From contig JAGVPB010000091.1 in the NCBI GenBank assembly GCA_020052415.1, forward strand, positions 1 to 64,000: a stretch of DNA of 64,000 nt, in the 5' to 3' direction. A program made the position numbers and the translations under genes. Source of the DNA: Bacteroidales bacterium (GTDB lineage Bacteria > Bacteroidota > Bacteroidia > Bacteroidales > JAADJA01). Position 1 is the first letter of the stretch. Each line of letters begins with the position of its first letter. Under the pieces are notes generated by a model. The model was not told the origin of the DNA. It saw only the letters and a list, made by a program, of their open reading frames with translations, and ran no database searches. Positions 57,501 through 64,000 of the stretch are shown in pieces.

Positions 57501-58820
57501 GGCCGTTCAGCCGAAATGAGAGTGATAGATGAGAATACGGGTATCATTCTGATGTCAGGCAATATCCCTTATGGAGCAAAATTGTATTACAAACACAATG
57601 CAACTTTGAAAAAGGGAGATACCATCGCCGAATGGGATCCATACAATGCAGTGATTTTATCTGAAGTTGGCGGAACTATTAAATACGACAGCATAATCGA
57701 GGGTGTTACCTTCAGGATAGAGTCGGATGAACAGACAGGATATCATGATAAAGTAATCATCGAATCGCGACAGAAACAGAAAAATCCGGTCATAAAGATC
57801 CACGATAAAAATAATGAAGAGATCAAATCATACGATATACCGGTCGGTTCACATATTATTGTCAGTGATAGTGATAAGATCAGGGCAGGAGATATTCTTG
57901 TTAAGATTCCGCGTGCAATTGGAAAATCGGGTGACATCACAGGCGGATTGCCTAGAGTAACCGAGCTTTTCGAAGCGCGTAATCCTTCCGATCCGGCTAA
58001 AGTATCAGAAATTGATGGAGTGGTTTCGTTTGGTAAAAAACTTAAACGTGGGAACCGTGAAGTTATCATTACCTCCAAGACAGGTGAAGAAAAAAGATAT
58101 CTTATTCCTACTTCAAAGCAAATCCTTGCACAGGAAAACGACTACGTTAAAGCCGGTACTCCTTTGTCAGAAGGCGCTATGACACCTTCCGACATACTTG
58201 CCATCAAAGGCCCGATGAAGGTGCAGGAATATATTGTCAATGAAATCCAGGAAGTTTATCGTTTGCAGGGTGTTAAAATCAATGATAAGCATTTTGAAGT
58301 CATTGTCAGGCAAATGATGCGTAAAGTTGAAGTTGACGATCCGGGAGATACTAAATTTCTGGAAGGTGAACTTGCAAACAAAAACGATTTTCAGGATGAA
58401 AATGATGAAATCTTTGGTAAAAAAGTCGTTGTTGATAGTGGCGATTCAGTTGTTTACCGTTCCGGAATGATTGTAAGCGCAAGGAAGATGAGAGAAGAAA
58501 ATTCACAATTAAAAAGGAAGGATAAAGCTTTGATTGAGTCGAGGGATGCCAAACCGGCTACCGCACGCCAGGTGCTGCAGGGAATTACCAAGGCCTCACT
58601 TCAGACATACAGCTGGATTTCGGCTGCTTCATTCCAGGAAACAACGAAAGTTCTTACCCAGGCTGCCATCAATGCAAAAACAGATGATCTGAATGGATTA
58701 AAGGAAAATGTGATCGTCGGTCATTTAATTCCGGCAGGTACAGGGCTCAGGGACTATGAAAACCTGATCGTTGGTTCGAAGGAAGAATATGAAGCATTAA
58801 TGGCGTCTAAAGAAAATTAA
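54540..58820 (+). CDS. rpoC: DNA-directed RNA polymerase subunit beta'
   Basis: A 1426-residue catalytic subunit. The N-terminal zinc ribbon has C66, C68, C81 and C84 (CHCGKY... CDRCG). The catalytic magnesium loop NADFDGD is at 472-478. The bridge and trigger region includes [21 protein letters not shown] second zinc site uses [14 protein letters not shown], and the C-terminal LVHLI-type domain ends with [11 protein letters not shown]. Full length, no insertions out of the ordinary for Bacteroidota. Confidence 0.98.
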   Translation: MGFRKEEKIPGDFSKITISLASPEMILERSHGEVTKPETINYRTYKPERDGLFCERIFGPVKDWECHCGKYKRIRYKGIVCDRCGVEVTEKKVRRERMGHIQLVVPVAHIWFFRSLPNKIGALLGLQTKKLDTVIYYERYVVINPGIKSKDGINYLDFLTEEEYFNIIENLPADNQYLDDSDPQKFIAKMGAEAIHDLLARLDLDKESFDLRHQANTETSQQRKQEALKRLQVFEAFRDGQTRIENRPEWMIVKVVPIIPPELRPLVPLDGGRFATSDLNDLYRRVIIRNNRLKRLIEIKAPDVIMRNEKRMLQEAVDSLFDNSRKSNAVKTESNRALKSLSDSLKGKQGRFRQNLLGKRVDYSGRSVIVVGPELKLNECGIPKEMASELFKPFIIRKMLERGIVKTVKSAKKIVDRKDPVVWDILENILKGHPVMLNRAPTLHRLGIQAFQPKLVEGKAIQLHPLVCTAFNADFDGDQMAVHVPLGNAAIIETQMLMLASHNILNPANGAPITVPSQDMVLGLYYMTKARKSVPGEPIKGEGFTFYGPEEVIIAYNEKRADLHAIINCRLKLIEDGVSVTKTIETTVGRILFNQVVPEEIGFLNQLMTKKALRDIIGDVLKVTGTAKTAKFLDDIKDLGFSKAFAGGLSFNLGDIVIPEIKEELIHQANGEVEEVMNNYNMGFITNNERYNQIIDIWTHTNSRLTQTLMLKLTNDKQGFNPIYMMLDSGARGSKEQIRQLSGMRGLMAKPQKSGATGGEIIENPILSNFKEGLSVLEYFISTHGARKGLADTALKTADAGYLTRRLVDVAQDVVIAEKDCGTLRGLRTTSLKKNEEIVETLYDRILGRTTLHDIYHPQTGALIVSAGDELTEEICRIIEESPIEEVEIRSVLTCEAKRGVCSLCYGRNLATGRMVQRGEAVGVIAAQSIGEPGTQLTLRTFHVGGTASNIAISSKIEAKYGGRIEIEELRTVDYVDSDKKKYEIVIGRSAEMRVIDENTGIILMSGNIPYGAKLYYKHNATLKKGDTIAEWDPYNAVILSEVGGTIKYDSIIEGVTFRIESDEQTGYHDKVIIESRQKQKNPVIKIHDKNNEEIKSYDIPVGSHIIVSDSDKIRAGDILVKIPRAIGKSGDITGGLPRVTELFEARNPSDPAKVSEIDGVVSFGKKLKRGNREVIITSKTGEEKRYLIPTSKQILAQENDYVKAGTPLSEGAMTPSDILAIKGPMKVQEYIVNEIQEVYRLQGVKINDKHFEVIVRQMMRKVEVDDPGDTKFLEGELANKNDFQDENDEIFGKKVVVDSGDSVVYRSGMIVSARKMREENSQLKRKDKALIESRDAKPATARQVLQGITKASLQTYSWISAASFQETTKVLTQAAINAKTDDLNGLKENVIVGHLIPAGTGLRDYENLIVGSKEEYEALMASKEN

Positions 58821-58840
58821 TTGAATTAAAATTGAATAAT

Positions 58841-59152
58841 ATGGCAGATCCAAATCCTAAAAATCAGATCAATATTGAATTGAGTGATGAGATAGCCGAA
58901 GGGATATATTCAAACCTCGCAATTATCACACACTCTCATTCTGAATTCATTGTTGATTTTGTAAAGATGATGCCCGGAACTACGAAGGCTAAGGTCAAAT
59001 CGAGAATCATACTCACACCTCAACATGCAAAGCGTTTATTTAAGGCTTTACAGGATAACATAAATAAGTTTGAGAGGCTGCACGGAGAAATTAAGGTGCC
59101 GGAAATCGAGAACCTGCCGCTTAATTTTGGCGGGCCAAAGGCCGAGGCATGA
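58841..59152 (+). CDS. DUF3467 family protein
   Basis: A 103-residue small soluble protein that follows rpoC by 20 nt. Conserved text is INIELSDEIAEGIYSNLAIITHSHSEFIVDFVKMMPG and SRIILTPQHAKRLFKAL. The ATG at 58841 is chosen over a TTG three codons earlier. The family is widespread and often linked to rpoBC in Bacteroidota, but no function is established. A strong terminator follows, marking the end of the ribosomal protein-RNA polymerase transcript. Confidence 0.9.
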   Translation: MADPNPKNQINIELSDEIAEGIYSNLAIITHSHSEFIVDFVKMMPGTTKAKVKSRIILTPQHAKRLFKALQDNINKFERLHGEIKVPEIENLPLNFGGPKAEA

Positions 59153-59168
59153 CAAATCTATGATTTTG

Positions 59169-59206
59169 TTAAAAAAGCAACGACTTTGAATGTCGTTGCT
59201 TTTTTT
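59169..59206 (+). terminator. Terminator of the tuf-rpoBC region
   Basis: AAAAGCAACGAC pairs with GTCGTTGCTTTT around a short loop (TTTGAAT) and is followed by T residues. It is about 17 nt after the DUF3467 stop and is nearly symmetrical, so it may work in both directions. Confidence 0.88.
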
Positions 59207-59427
59207 TCTGATTATATTTCTATTCTTCCGGGATATATATCTCAGTTTTCAGGTTTTGAGGTTTGGTTTTCTGAGGTGTATTCAGATACATTTCGAAACA
59301 TTCAGCATTTCTGATTTCAATTCCGGTTTTAAATATCACACTTTTCCAGGCTTACTATTTTAACAGGGTTTATCAAATCACAATAAATTTATACAATTAA
59401 CGTATTTTTGGAGCGTCAAAATTTTTC

Positions 59428-60963
59428 ATGCAATTAAATTCAATATCTGGCTATTTGAGGTTACTTTTTGTGAACCTCGTGTTATTTATAATTTCCTCCG
59501 AAGGATATTCACAAAAACCAGCCTTAATTGAAATCAAAAAAGCCGACTTTCTGAAATACGATAAAAACCTTGGCGAAAAAGTCCAGCGTTTAATCGGGCA
59601 TGTCATACTGAAACACGACAGCACTCTACTTTTTTGCGACAGCGCTTACTGGCATGAACTAACCAATAGTTTTGAAGGGTTCGGAAACATTCATATAAAA
59701 GCATCCGATACCTTAAACATTTACAGCGATTTATTGAACTATGACGGAAATACAAGAATTGCTGAACTCAAAAACAATGTGAGGCTTGTAGAAGCAAAGG
59801 CTATCCTTTTCACCGAACATTTATGGTATGACCGGCTTCATAAAATAGCCTATTATCTTACCGGAGGTAAAATAGTAGATACGGCTAATGTATTGACCAG
59901 CAGAAAAGGTTATTATTATACTGATCTGCGACAGGCATATTTCAGAGACAGCGTTGTTCTCGTCAATGATAACTACACCATGAAGTCGGATACTCTGAAA
60001 TATCAAACCGATACGGAAGTAGCCTGGTTTTTAGGCCCGACAATCATTGTGAGCGATGAAAACCTGATTTATTGTGAAAATGGCTGGTACGATACCAAAA
60101 ATGACAAGTCGCAATTCAGGAAAAATGCTTATATGGTTACCAAAGAGCAAAAACTCAGCGGCGATAGCTTGTTTTACGACAGACAACGCGATTATGGCGA
60201 AGCCCGAAGTAATGTTGCGCTTAAAGATACGATCCAGGATATTGTGATCTATGGCCAATATGCCGAATTCAGAAAAAAGGCCGGCTATTCCTTTGTGACG
60301 GACAGTGCGGTTGCAGTGATGATAGACAAAAAAGACTCGCTTTTTCTGCATTCGGATACACTTTGGATTCTGTTCGATACTGCTCAGAATGCAGAATACA
60401 TGCTCAGCTACCATCACACAAAATTTTTTCGCAATGATTTGCAGGGGATGTGCGATTCCCTGGTTTATAATTTTGGAGATTCAACGATATTCTTATATAA
60501 ATCGCCTGTTTTGTGGTCGGGCAAGAATCAGATGACAGCCGATTCGGTGCATCTTGCCATCAGTAATAAGCAAATGGATACACTTGCGCTGATCAATTCC
60601 TGCTTTATCATTTCGATGGATGATACCATTCATAAAAACACCTTCAACCAGGTGAAAGGGAAAATAATGACAGGGTATTTTGAAAATAACAACCTCATTG
60701 CGATCCGTGTTTACGGCAATGCAGAATCCATTTTTTTTGTCAGGGAGGACAACGGGGATCTGATTGGTATAAATAAGACGACTTCAAACAATATGAATAT
60801 TTATCTCTCCGAAAATGAAGTCAGGATGATCACTCCGGTTAAAAATGTGGATGCGCACATGTTTCCTGATAACGAAGTGCCAGCGGAAGAAAGGCTTTTA
60901 AAGGGCTTTAAGTGGATTGAAGATAAACGACCGATTAGAATTGAAGATATTTTCGTTTGGTAA
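59428..60963 (+). CDS. OstA-like (LptA/LptD N-terminal type) envelope protein
   Basis: A 511-residue exported protein; signal peptide to about residue 29. It has many beta-jellyroll repeats of the OstA type, with recurring phrases such as RLIGHVILKHDSTLLFCDSAYW, DTLNIYSDLLNYDGNTRIAEL, NYTMKSDTLKYQTDTEVAWF and KLSGDSLFYDRQRDYGEA. This architecture is used in lipopolysaccharide transport across the periplasm, and Bacteroidota carry long OstA-like versions of it. It lacks the LptD barrel. It is monocistronic; the S9 peptidase gene follows 73 nt later. Confidence 0.85.
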   Translation: MQLNSISGYLRLLFVNLVLFIISSEGYSQKPALIEIKKADFLKYDKNLGEKVQRLIGHVILKHDSTLLFCDSAYWHELTNSFEGFGNIHIKASDTLNIYSDLLNYDGNTRIAELKNNVRLVEAKAILFTEHLWYDRLHKIAYYLTGGKIVDTANVLTSRKGYYYTDLRQAYFRDSVVLVNDNYTMKSDTLKYQTDTEVAWFLGPTIIVSDENLIYCENGWYDTKNDKSQFRKNAYMVTKEQKLSGDSLFYDRQRDYGEARSNVALKDTIQDIVIYGQYAEFRKKAGYSFVTDSAVAVMIDKKDSLFLHSDTLWILFDTAQNAEYMLSYHHTKFFRNDLQGMCDSLVYNFGDSTIFLYKSPVLWSGKNQMTADSVHLAISNKQMDTLALINSCFIISMDDTIHKNTFNQVKGKIMTGYFENNNLIAIRVYGNAESIFFVREDNGDLIGINKTTSNNMNIYLSENEVRMITPVKNVDAHMFPDNEVPAEERLLKGFKWIEDKRPIRIEDIFVW

Positions 60964-61036
60964 GAACTACCAAAGGAAACAAACCTTAATCTGTTTAATT
61001 TGTTATAAATTTGTGAAGCTTTAATTTGTACTAATC

Positions 61037-62950
61037 ATGAAAAGGATCATCTGCTTTTTGATTAGCATTGCAGTTTGCGGGTGTGATATGCAAATCAAAC
61101 AACCTGAGGATAAGGCTCCCGGAAAAGTAAAAAAATATTCCATTGAACAATTCTTTAAAAACACAGATATTTATGCCGCCGGTTTTTCGCATGATGAGTC
61201 GAAATTGCTTGTGACCAGCAATGAAACCGGGATATTTAATCTGTTTACCCTACCCGTATATGGCAGCAAAGCTGATCAACTGACCAAATCAACCACAGAA
61301 TCATTTTTTGCAATTTCTTATTTCCCGGAGGATGACCGTATCTTATATTCGGCAGATGAGGGCGGCAATGAACTTGACCATATTTATCTGCTGAATGAAA
61401 ACGGCACTATCCGGGATTTAACCCCCTGGGAACAGGCAAAATCAGAATTTTTTGGGTGGACAAGGGATAAAAAAAGTTTCTTTTTTATTTCGAATAAGCG
61501 TGACCAGAAATTTTTCGACCTATACGAAACAAATTTACAGGACTTCCAATCAAATTTGATTTATCTGAACGAAAGTGGCCTTGATGTAGAGGCTATATCA
61601 TCAGATAAGCGATACCTCGCCCTCTCAAAAAGCATCACGAGTTCAAACAATGAATTGTACATTTTCGATATTGTAAGAAAGGAGACAACTCACATTTCCA
61701 AACATGAAGGAGATGCTCAGTATGATGCTCAGTTTTTCGATGTCAGGGGCAGAAATTTATTTTATCTGACAAACGAAAACAACGAGTTTCAATACCTTGT
61801 TAAATATAACCTTGAGACCGGCGCAAAGGAAAAAGCCTGGGGAACCAATTGGGATGTATGGTATGCATATGATTCATATAACGAAAAATACAGGATCATC
61901 GGATTGAATGAAGATGCCCGGACAATCGTTATCGTTGTTGACCTTTCAACGGGAGATATTGTCAGTATGCCTGATTTTGGAGATAGCGATATAAAAAGGA
62001 TTTCTGTTTCAAAGAGTGAAAATTTGCTTTTCATGGCAGTAGGCAGTAGTATCTATCCCAATGATATTTACATTTATGATTTTCGCACCAATGACCTGAA
62101 AAAACTGACAAATACCCTGAATCCGGAAATTGATCCGGAAGACCTTGTCCCGGGTGTTATAGTGCATTATTCGTCATTTGATGGATTGAGAATCCCGGCT
62201 ATTTATTATCAACCTCATAATGCATCTGTTGGAAATACGGTACCTGCTCTGATTTGGGTACATGGTGGTCCGGGCGGGCAATCACGGCTTTCCTATTCTG
62301 CTCTTATACAATACCTGGTCAACCATGATTATGCCATACTCGCGGTAAACAACCGTGGAAGCGACGGATACGGAAAATCATTCAACAAAATGGATGACAG
62401 GAAACATGGCGACGTTGACCTTAAGGATTGCATTTATGGTAAGTCGTTTCTTGCATCAACAGGTGTGGTTGATCAGGAAAATATTGGGATTATCGGCGGA
62501 TCGTACGGCGGATACATGACAATGGCAGCGCTTGCATTTGCACCTCAGGAGTTTGCAGTGGGTGTAAATATTTTCGGGGTCACTAACTGGCTAAGAACAT
62601 TAAAGTCAATTCCTCCCTATTGGGAATCATTCAGAAAAGCTTTGTATGCTGAGATGGGTGATCCGGAAACCGAAGATTCCGTGATGCTTTACAACAGCTC
62701 CCCCCTTTTTCATGCTAAGAATATTGTAAAACCGTTGATCGTTCTTCAGGGGAAAAATGATCCCAGGGTTTTGCAGGCAGAATCGGATGAAATAGTTGAA
62801 GCTGTGAGGAAAAAGGGAGTTCCTGTTGAATATATCCTGTTTGAGGACGAGGGCCATGGCTTCGTGAAGAAAGAAAATGAGATTGAAGGTTACGGCAAAA
62901 TCCTCACATTTCTGGACAAATATTTGAAAAGAAAAGTGAAAAAAGATTAA
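61037..62950 (+). CDS. S9 family prolyl oligopeptidase-like lipoprotein
   Basis: A 637-residue peptidase. A lipoprotein signal peptide ends at C16 (VCGC). The N-terminal half (about 40-370) is a beta-propeller with repeating blades (SHDESKLLVTSNETGIF; FPEDDRILYSADEGGNE). The C-terminal alpha/beta hydrolase has Ser in GGSYGGYMTM, Asp in QGKNDPRV and His in EGHGFVKK, a complete triad, with an oxyanion-loop HGGPGG segment upstream. It probably cleaves peptides in the envelope. Family relatives include dipeptidyl peptidases and acylaminoacyl peptidases; which one cannot be told here. Confidence 0.92.
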   Translation: MKRIICFLISIAVCGCDMQIKQPEDKAPGKVKKYSIEQFFKNTDIYAAGFSHDESKLLVTSNETGIFNLFTLPVYGSKADQLTKSTTESFFAISYFPEDDRILYSADEGGNELDHIYLLNENGTIRDLTPWEQAKSEFFGWTRDKKSFFFISNKRDQKFFDLYETNLQDFQSNLIYLNESGLDVEAISSDKRYLALSKSITSSNNELYIFDIVRKETTHISKHEGDAQYDAQFFDVRGRNLFYLTNENNEFQYLVKYNLETGAKEKAWGTNWDVWYAYDSYNEKYRIIGLNEDARTIVIVVDLSTGDIVSMPDFGDSDIKRISVSKSENLLFMAVGSSIYPNDIYIYDFRTNDLKKLTNTLNPEIDPEDLVPGVIVHYSSFDGLRIPAIYYQPHNASVGNTVPALIWVHGGPGGQSRLSYSALIQYLVNHDYAILAVNNRGSDGYGKSFNKMDDRKHGDVDLKDCIYGKSFLASTGVVDQENIGIIGGSYGGYMTMAALAFAPQEFAVGVNIFGVTNWLRTLKSIPPYWESFRKALYAEMGDPETEDSVMLYNSSPLFHAKNIVKPLIVLQGKNDPRVLQAESDEIVEAVRKKGVPVEYILFEDEGHGFVKKENEIEGYGKILTFLDKYLKRKVKKD

Positions 62951-63068
62951 CTGATTCTTTATTTCTGATCAAACCTGGTTATTCGTGGTAACTGCCATAT
63001 AATGTTCATTGAATTTTCTTTCAGTTTAATTTGTGATTGTGCTTTCTACAGCACTATTTTTTACCAAC

Positions 63069-63494
63069 ATGAATAATAAACCTCTAAACGATATTTCGGC
63101 AATACCCTTTGAACGCGAACTGATATTTACCTCTTCACGCAGCAGCGGGCCGGGCGGACAGCATGTGAACAAGGTCAGCAGTAAAGTGGAACTCAGGTTC
63201 AACATCCCTGCATCCGGATTGCTTACCGATGATCAGAAGCAAATTCTACTCGGCAGGTTAAAGAACAGAATTACTGCGGATGGAGATTTAATCCTCGTTT
63301 CGCAGGAGAGCCGTTCACAACTTAAAAATAAACAGATAGTACTTGAGAAATTTTATAATATCATTGAAAAAGCACTTAAACCGGTTAAAAAGAGAATTTC
63401 GACCAGGCCAACACGTTCTGCGAAAGAAAAAAGGCTTGAAATGAAAAGAAAACTCGCTGACAAAAAGGATAAACGGAAGTCGCCGGAAATTTAA
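63069..63494 (+). CDS. arfB: Alternative ribosome-rescue factor ArfB (peptidyl-tRNA hydrolase)
   Basis: A 141-residue factor freeing ribosomes stalled on messages without a stop codon. It has the catalytic GGQ in SSGPGGQHVNKVSSKVELRF, no codon-recognition domain, and a strongly basic C-terminal tail (KKRISTRPTRSAKEKRLEMKRK) that enters the empty mRNA channel. The ATG at 63069 is preferred to a GTG 12 codons earlier, since the family begins close to ISAIPFERELIFTSSRS. It stands alone and is followed by a tandem repeat. Confidence 0.9.
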   Translation: MNNKPLNDISAIPFERELIFTSSRSSGPGGQHVNKVSSKVELRFNIPASGLLTDDQKQILLGRLKNRITADGDLILVSQESRSQLKNKQIVLEKFYNIIEKALKPVKKRISTRPTRSAKEKRLEMKRKLADKKDKRKSPEI

Positions 63495-63499
63495 GAGCT

Positions 63500-63569
63500 A
63501 CTGGTTGCTGGGTACTGGTTGCTGGTTCTGAGTTCTGAGTTCTGAGTTCTGAGTTCCGGGTTCTGAGTT
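63500..63569. repeat. CTGGTTGCTGG and TTCTGAG tandem repeats
   Basis: ACTGGTTGCTGG occurs twice in succession (from 63504), then five or so copies of a 7-nt TTCTGAG unit with one degenerate copy (TTCCGGG). It shares the CTGGTTGCTGG word with the repeat at 13038-13122. No gene is present between arfB and the sdhB end. Confidence 0.65.
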
Positions 63570-63643
63570 ATCAACAATCAACGAGCAGGGTGCAACCAAA
63601 AACAATTTGATAACGAAAAATACTGAAAAGAAATGATGCCTTA

Positions 63644-64000
63644 CTATGTAGTTTTCTGGCTAACAACCTTTGCGGTAAAGAACTCCCTGTTCATGCGGGC
63701 GATATTGATCACTTTAATTCCTTTCGGACATTCGGCTTCGCAGGCATAAGTGTTGGTACAATTTCCGAAACCAAGTTCGTCCATTTTAGCCACCATCGCC
63801 TGAACGCGCTGAGCCGCTTCAACTTTACCCTGTGGCAGGATTGCCAGTTGAGAAATTTTGGCCGAAACAAACAACATGGCCGAAGCATTTTTACAGGCAG
63901 CCACGCAAGCTCCGCATCCGATGCAGGTGGCTACGTCGAAAGCTTCTTCGGAAACCTCCTTATTCACCAGGATTGAATTCGCTTCCGGGGCTGCACCGGC
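63644..64000 (-). CDS. sdhB: Succinate dehydrogenase/fumarate reductase iron-sulfur subunit, C-terminal part
   Basis: The visible 118 residues run off the right edge, so the gene's 5' end is outside the window. They contain [19 protein letters not shown] and, later, [22 protein letters not shown], the ligands of the [4Fe-4S] and [3Fe-4S] clusters, which carry electrons from the flavoprotein to the quinone site at the inner membrane. The frame continues upstream to 64000 ([15 protein letters not shown]). The text closely follows Bacteroidota SdhB/FrdB; the companion genes should lie to the right on the minus strand. Confidence 0.93.
   Translation of the reverse strand, partial: AGAAPEANSILVNKEVSEEAFDVATCIGCGACVAACKNASAMLFVSAKISQLAILPQGKVEAAQRVQAMVAKMDELGFGNCTNTYACEAECPKGIKVINIARMNREFFTAKVVSQKTT

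Overview
The window looks like one contiguous piece of a Bacteroidota chromosome, most likely an uncultured Bacteroidales-type anaerobe. The evidence is: several secreted proteins with type IX secretion (T9SS) C-terminal sorting domains of both type A and type B; promoters of the Bacteroidota form (TTTG, about 19-21 nt, TAnnTTTG); lineage-typical families (OstA-like protein, DUF4159, DUF3467, type B ribosomal protein L31); and the order tRNAs-tuf-tRNA-Trp-secE-nusG-rplKAJL-rpoBC. There is no rRNA operon, CRISPR array, integrase-bearing island or intact insertion sequence. The xer-type recombinase sits in a housekeeping context.

Layout. 1-870 is gene-free and carries a nested fold-back (MITE-like) element, then a tRNA-Arg on the minus strand. 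1268-1855 is an HD-domain hydrolase. 2058-2594 (minus) is the most notable object: a gene-free stretch of about 535 nt with its own Bacteroidota promoter, many local hairpins including a UNCG tetraloop, a strong intrinsic terminator, and a 5' end complementary to its 3' end. It reads as a large structured non-coding RNA that I cannot assign to RNase P, tmRNA, SRP or 6S RNA. 2723-10775 (minus) encodes penicillin-binding protein 1C and its usual partner, a bacterial alpha-2-macroglobulin lipoprotein. Next come a lipoprotein amidohydrolase, the RNase P RNA gene rnpB, lon, a GlmU-like nucleotidyltransferase, rpmE (type B), a membrane-tethered receiver-domain protein and a T9SS-exported serine protease.

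19.7-22.2 kb (plus) holds prfA, pyrF and a cupin. 22.2-32.6 kb (minus) holds a GT-C type membrane glycosyltransferase, a CotH/lamin-tail T9SS protein, a FabH-type ketosynthase, and a molybdenum cofactor cluster (moeA, a compact moaA, moaC, a MOSC-Mog fusion). That cluster is interrupted by the 3' half of a four-helix-bundle (23S rRNA intervening-sequence type) gene. 32.7-38.6 kb (plus) is an ECF sigma factor overlapping a protein with an inner-membrane helix and a predicted outer-membrane barrel, followed by two T9SS cargo proteins; this looks like an envelope signalling locus. 38.8-40.5 kb is a tight GAF-nucleotidyltransferase plus metallophosphoesterase pair, facing a class A beta-lactamase.

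42.4-59.2 kb is information-processing core: rsmE, DUF4159, tRNA-Val, rpsU, a Xer recombinase, hpf, four tRNAs, tuf, tRNA-Trp, secE, nusG, rplK/A/J/L, rpoB, rpoC and a DUF3467 gene, closed by a strong terminator. 59.4-64 kb has an OstA-like protein, an S9 peptidase lipoprotein, an ArfB-type rescue factor, a short tandem repeat, and the 3' end of sdhB running off the window.

All identifications rest on reading motifs, gene order and sequence by eye. No database search or folding program was run.
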